The notes below the pieces were generated by a model. The model did not search any database. It was not told the DNA's origin and worked only from the letters and a program-made list of their open reading frames with translations. Below are positions 5,349-5,756 of a DNA stretch of 5,756 nt, in pieces. The position numbers were made by a program, and so were the translations under genes. The stretch covers positions 1 to 5,756 of the forward strand of contig JAPSKJ010000153.1 in the NCBI GenBank assembly GCA_031177735.1. Direction: 5' to 3'. The DNA is from Nocardioides sp. GTDB lineage: Bacteria; Actinomycetota; Actinomycetes; Propionibacteriales; Nocardioidaceae. Within the stretch, counting starts at the first letter, position 1. The number at the start of each line of letters is the position of its first letter.

Positions 5349-5756
5349 TCACCGTCCGCCCATGCGGACCATCGGTGCGCCTCCGGCGGGCGCGCCGCCC
5401 GTGCCGCCGAAGCCGCCGAGCCCGCCGTTGCCCGTGTCGGTCGCGGAGTCGCTGGAGGGGACCGCGGCGTCCAGATCGGCGAGGACGACCCGGTCGCCCT
5501 CGGCGAGCCCGTCGGTCACCTCGGTGCGGGTCGGACCGACCAGGCCGGTCGTGATGCGGGCGCGGCTGGTGGTCTCCCCGTCGCCGTCGAGCACGGTGAC
5601 GCTCCCGCCCGAGACCGCCGAGGAGGGGACGGTGAGGACCTCCCTCACCGACCCCACGACCACGGAGACCGCCGCCGTCCCACCGGCCGGCAGGGTGAGT
5701 CCGGTGTCGTCGAGCGTGACGGTCACCGGATAGGTCGTCGTGCCGCTGGAGGTGTC
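5349..5756 (-). CDS. Efflux periplasmic adaptor (HlyD/MacA-type membrane-fusion protein), C-terminal part only
   Basis: The visible 135 residues are the C-terminal part of an adaptor protein that works with an ABC (MacB-like) or RND-type exporter outside the cytoplasmic membrane. The frame is open to the window edge, so the start lies to the right; the GTG at 5726 is internal. The piece begins in the beta-barrel domain (TTTYPVTVTLDDTGLTLPAG, then TAAVSVVVGSVREVLTVPSSAV) and continues through the membrane-proximal domain (VTVLDGDGE, RARITTGLVGPTRTEVTDGLAEGDRVVL), both typical of the family. After about residue 100 comes a low-complexity tail rich in Gly, Ala and Pro (GNGGLGGFGGTGGAPAGGAP) ending VRMGGR. 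No transporter gene follows; any ABC partners must be encoded upstream, outside the window. The two-component system follows 121 bases later on the same strand, separated by a strong hairpin. The substrate is unknown. Confidence 0.9.
   Translation of the reverse strand, partial: DTSSGTTTYPVTVTLDDTGLTLPAGGTAAVSVVVGSVREVLTVPSSAVSGGSVTVLDGDGETTSRARITTGLVGPTRTEVTDGLAEGDRVVLADLDAAVPSSDSATDTGNGGLGGFGGTGGAPAGGAPMVRMGGR

Overview
The window is a piece of a GC-rich chromosome. Third codon positions are almost all G or C, several starts have no Shine-Dalgarno sequence, and the protein types (PhoP-like OmpR regulator, actinobacterial AraC/VOC pair, adaptor protein with a Gly-rich tail) point to an actinobacterium. 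A Nocardioidaceae-like organism is my guess; nothing in the window fixes the genus. There are seven protein genes, two of them cut by the window edges. I see no RNA gene, mobile element, CRISPR array or prophage sequence, and no gene-free stretch longer than about 120 bases.

Left part (1-1058): the 3' end of nadA (quinolinate synthase, NAD biosynthesis) on the + strand, facing an AraC-type regulator across a 77-base gap with hairpin potential. Middle (1059-2436): the AraC-family regulator on the - strand is divergent from a small VOC (glyoxalase-fold) gene. They share a promoter region with a perfect 7-bp inverted repeat around an unusually AT-rich core. The VOC gene then meets a GNAT acetyltransferase gene tail to tail, with a strong 11-bp hairpin between them.

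Right part (2437-5756, all on the - strand, read right to left): the C-terminal part of an efflux periplasmic adaptor (membrane-fusion protein), a 121-base gap, an OmpR/PhoP-type response regulator, a membrane sensor histidine kinase overlapping it by 4 bases (GTGA), and, after 95 bases, the GNAT gene. The regulator and kinase form a standard two-component system.

The most notable signal is in the gap upstream of the response regulator: three 7-bp repeats at an exact 11-bp period. The two closest to the gene are identical (TCACAGG-N4-TCACAGG on the coding strand). This closely resembles the direct-repeat box known for Mycobacterium tuberculosis PhoP, and it lies 9 bases upstream of a -10-like hexamer, which suggests autoregulation. 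Immediately upstream of it is a 46-base near-perfect palindrome that probably insulates the regulator from the efflux gene. I found no clear candidate for a wholly new multi-gene system; the window is mostly ordinary chromosome with interesting regulatory DNA.
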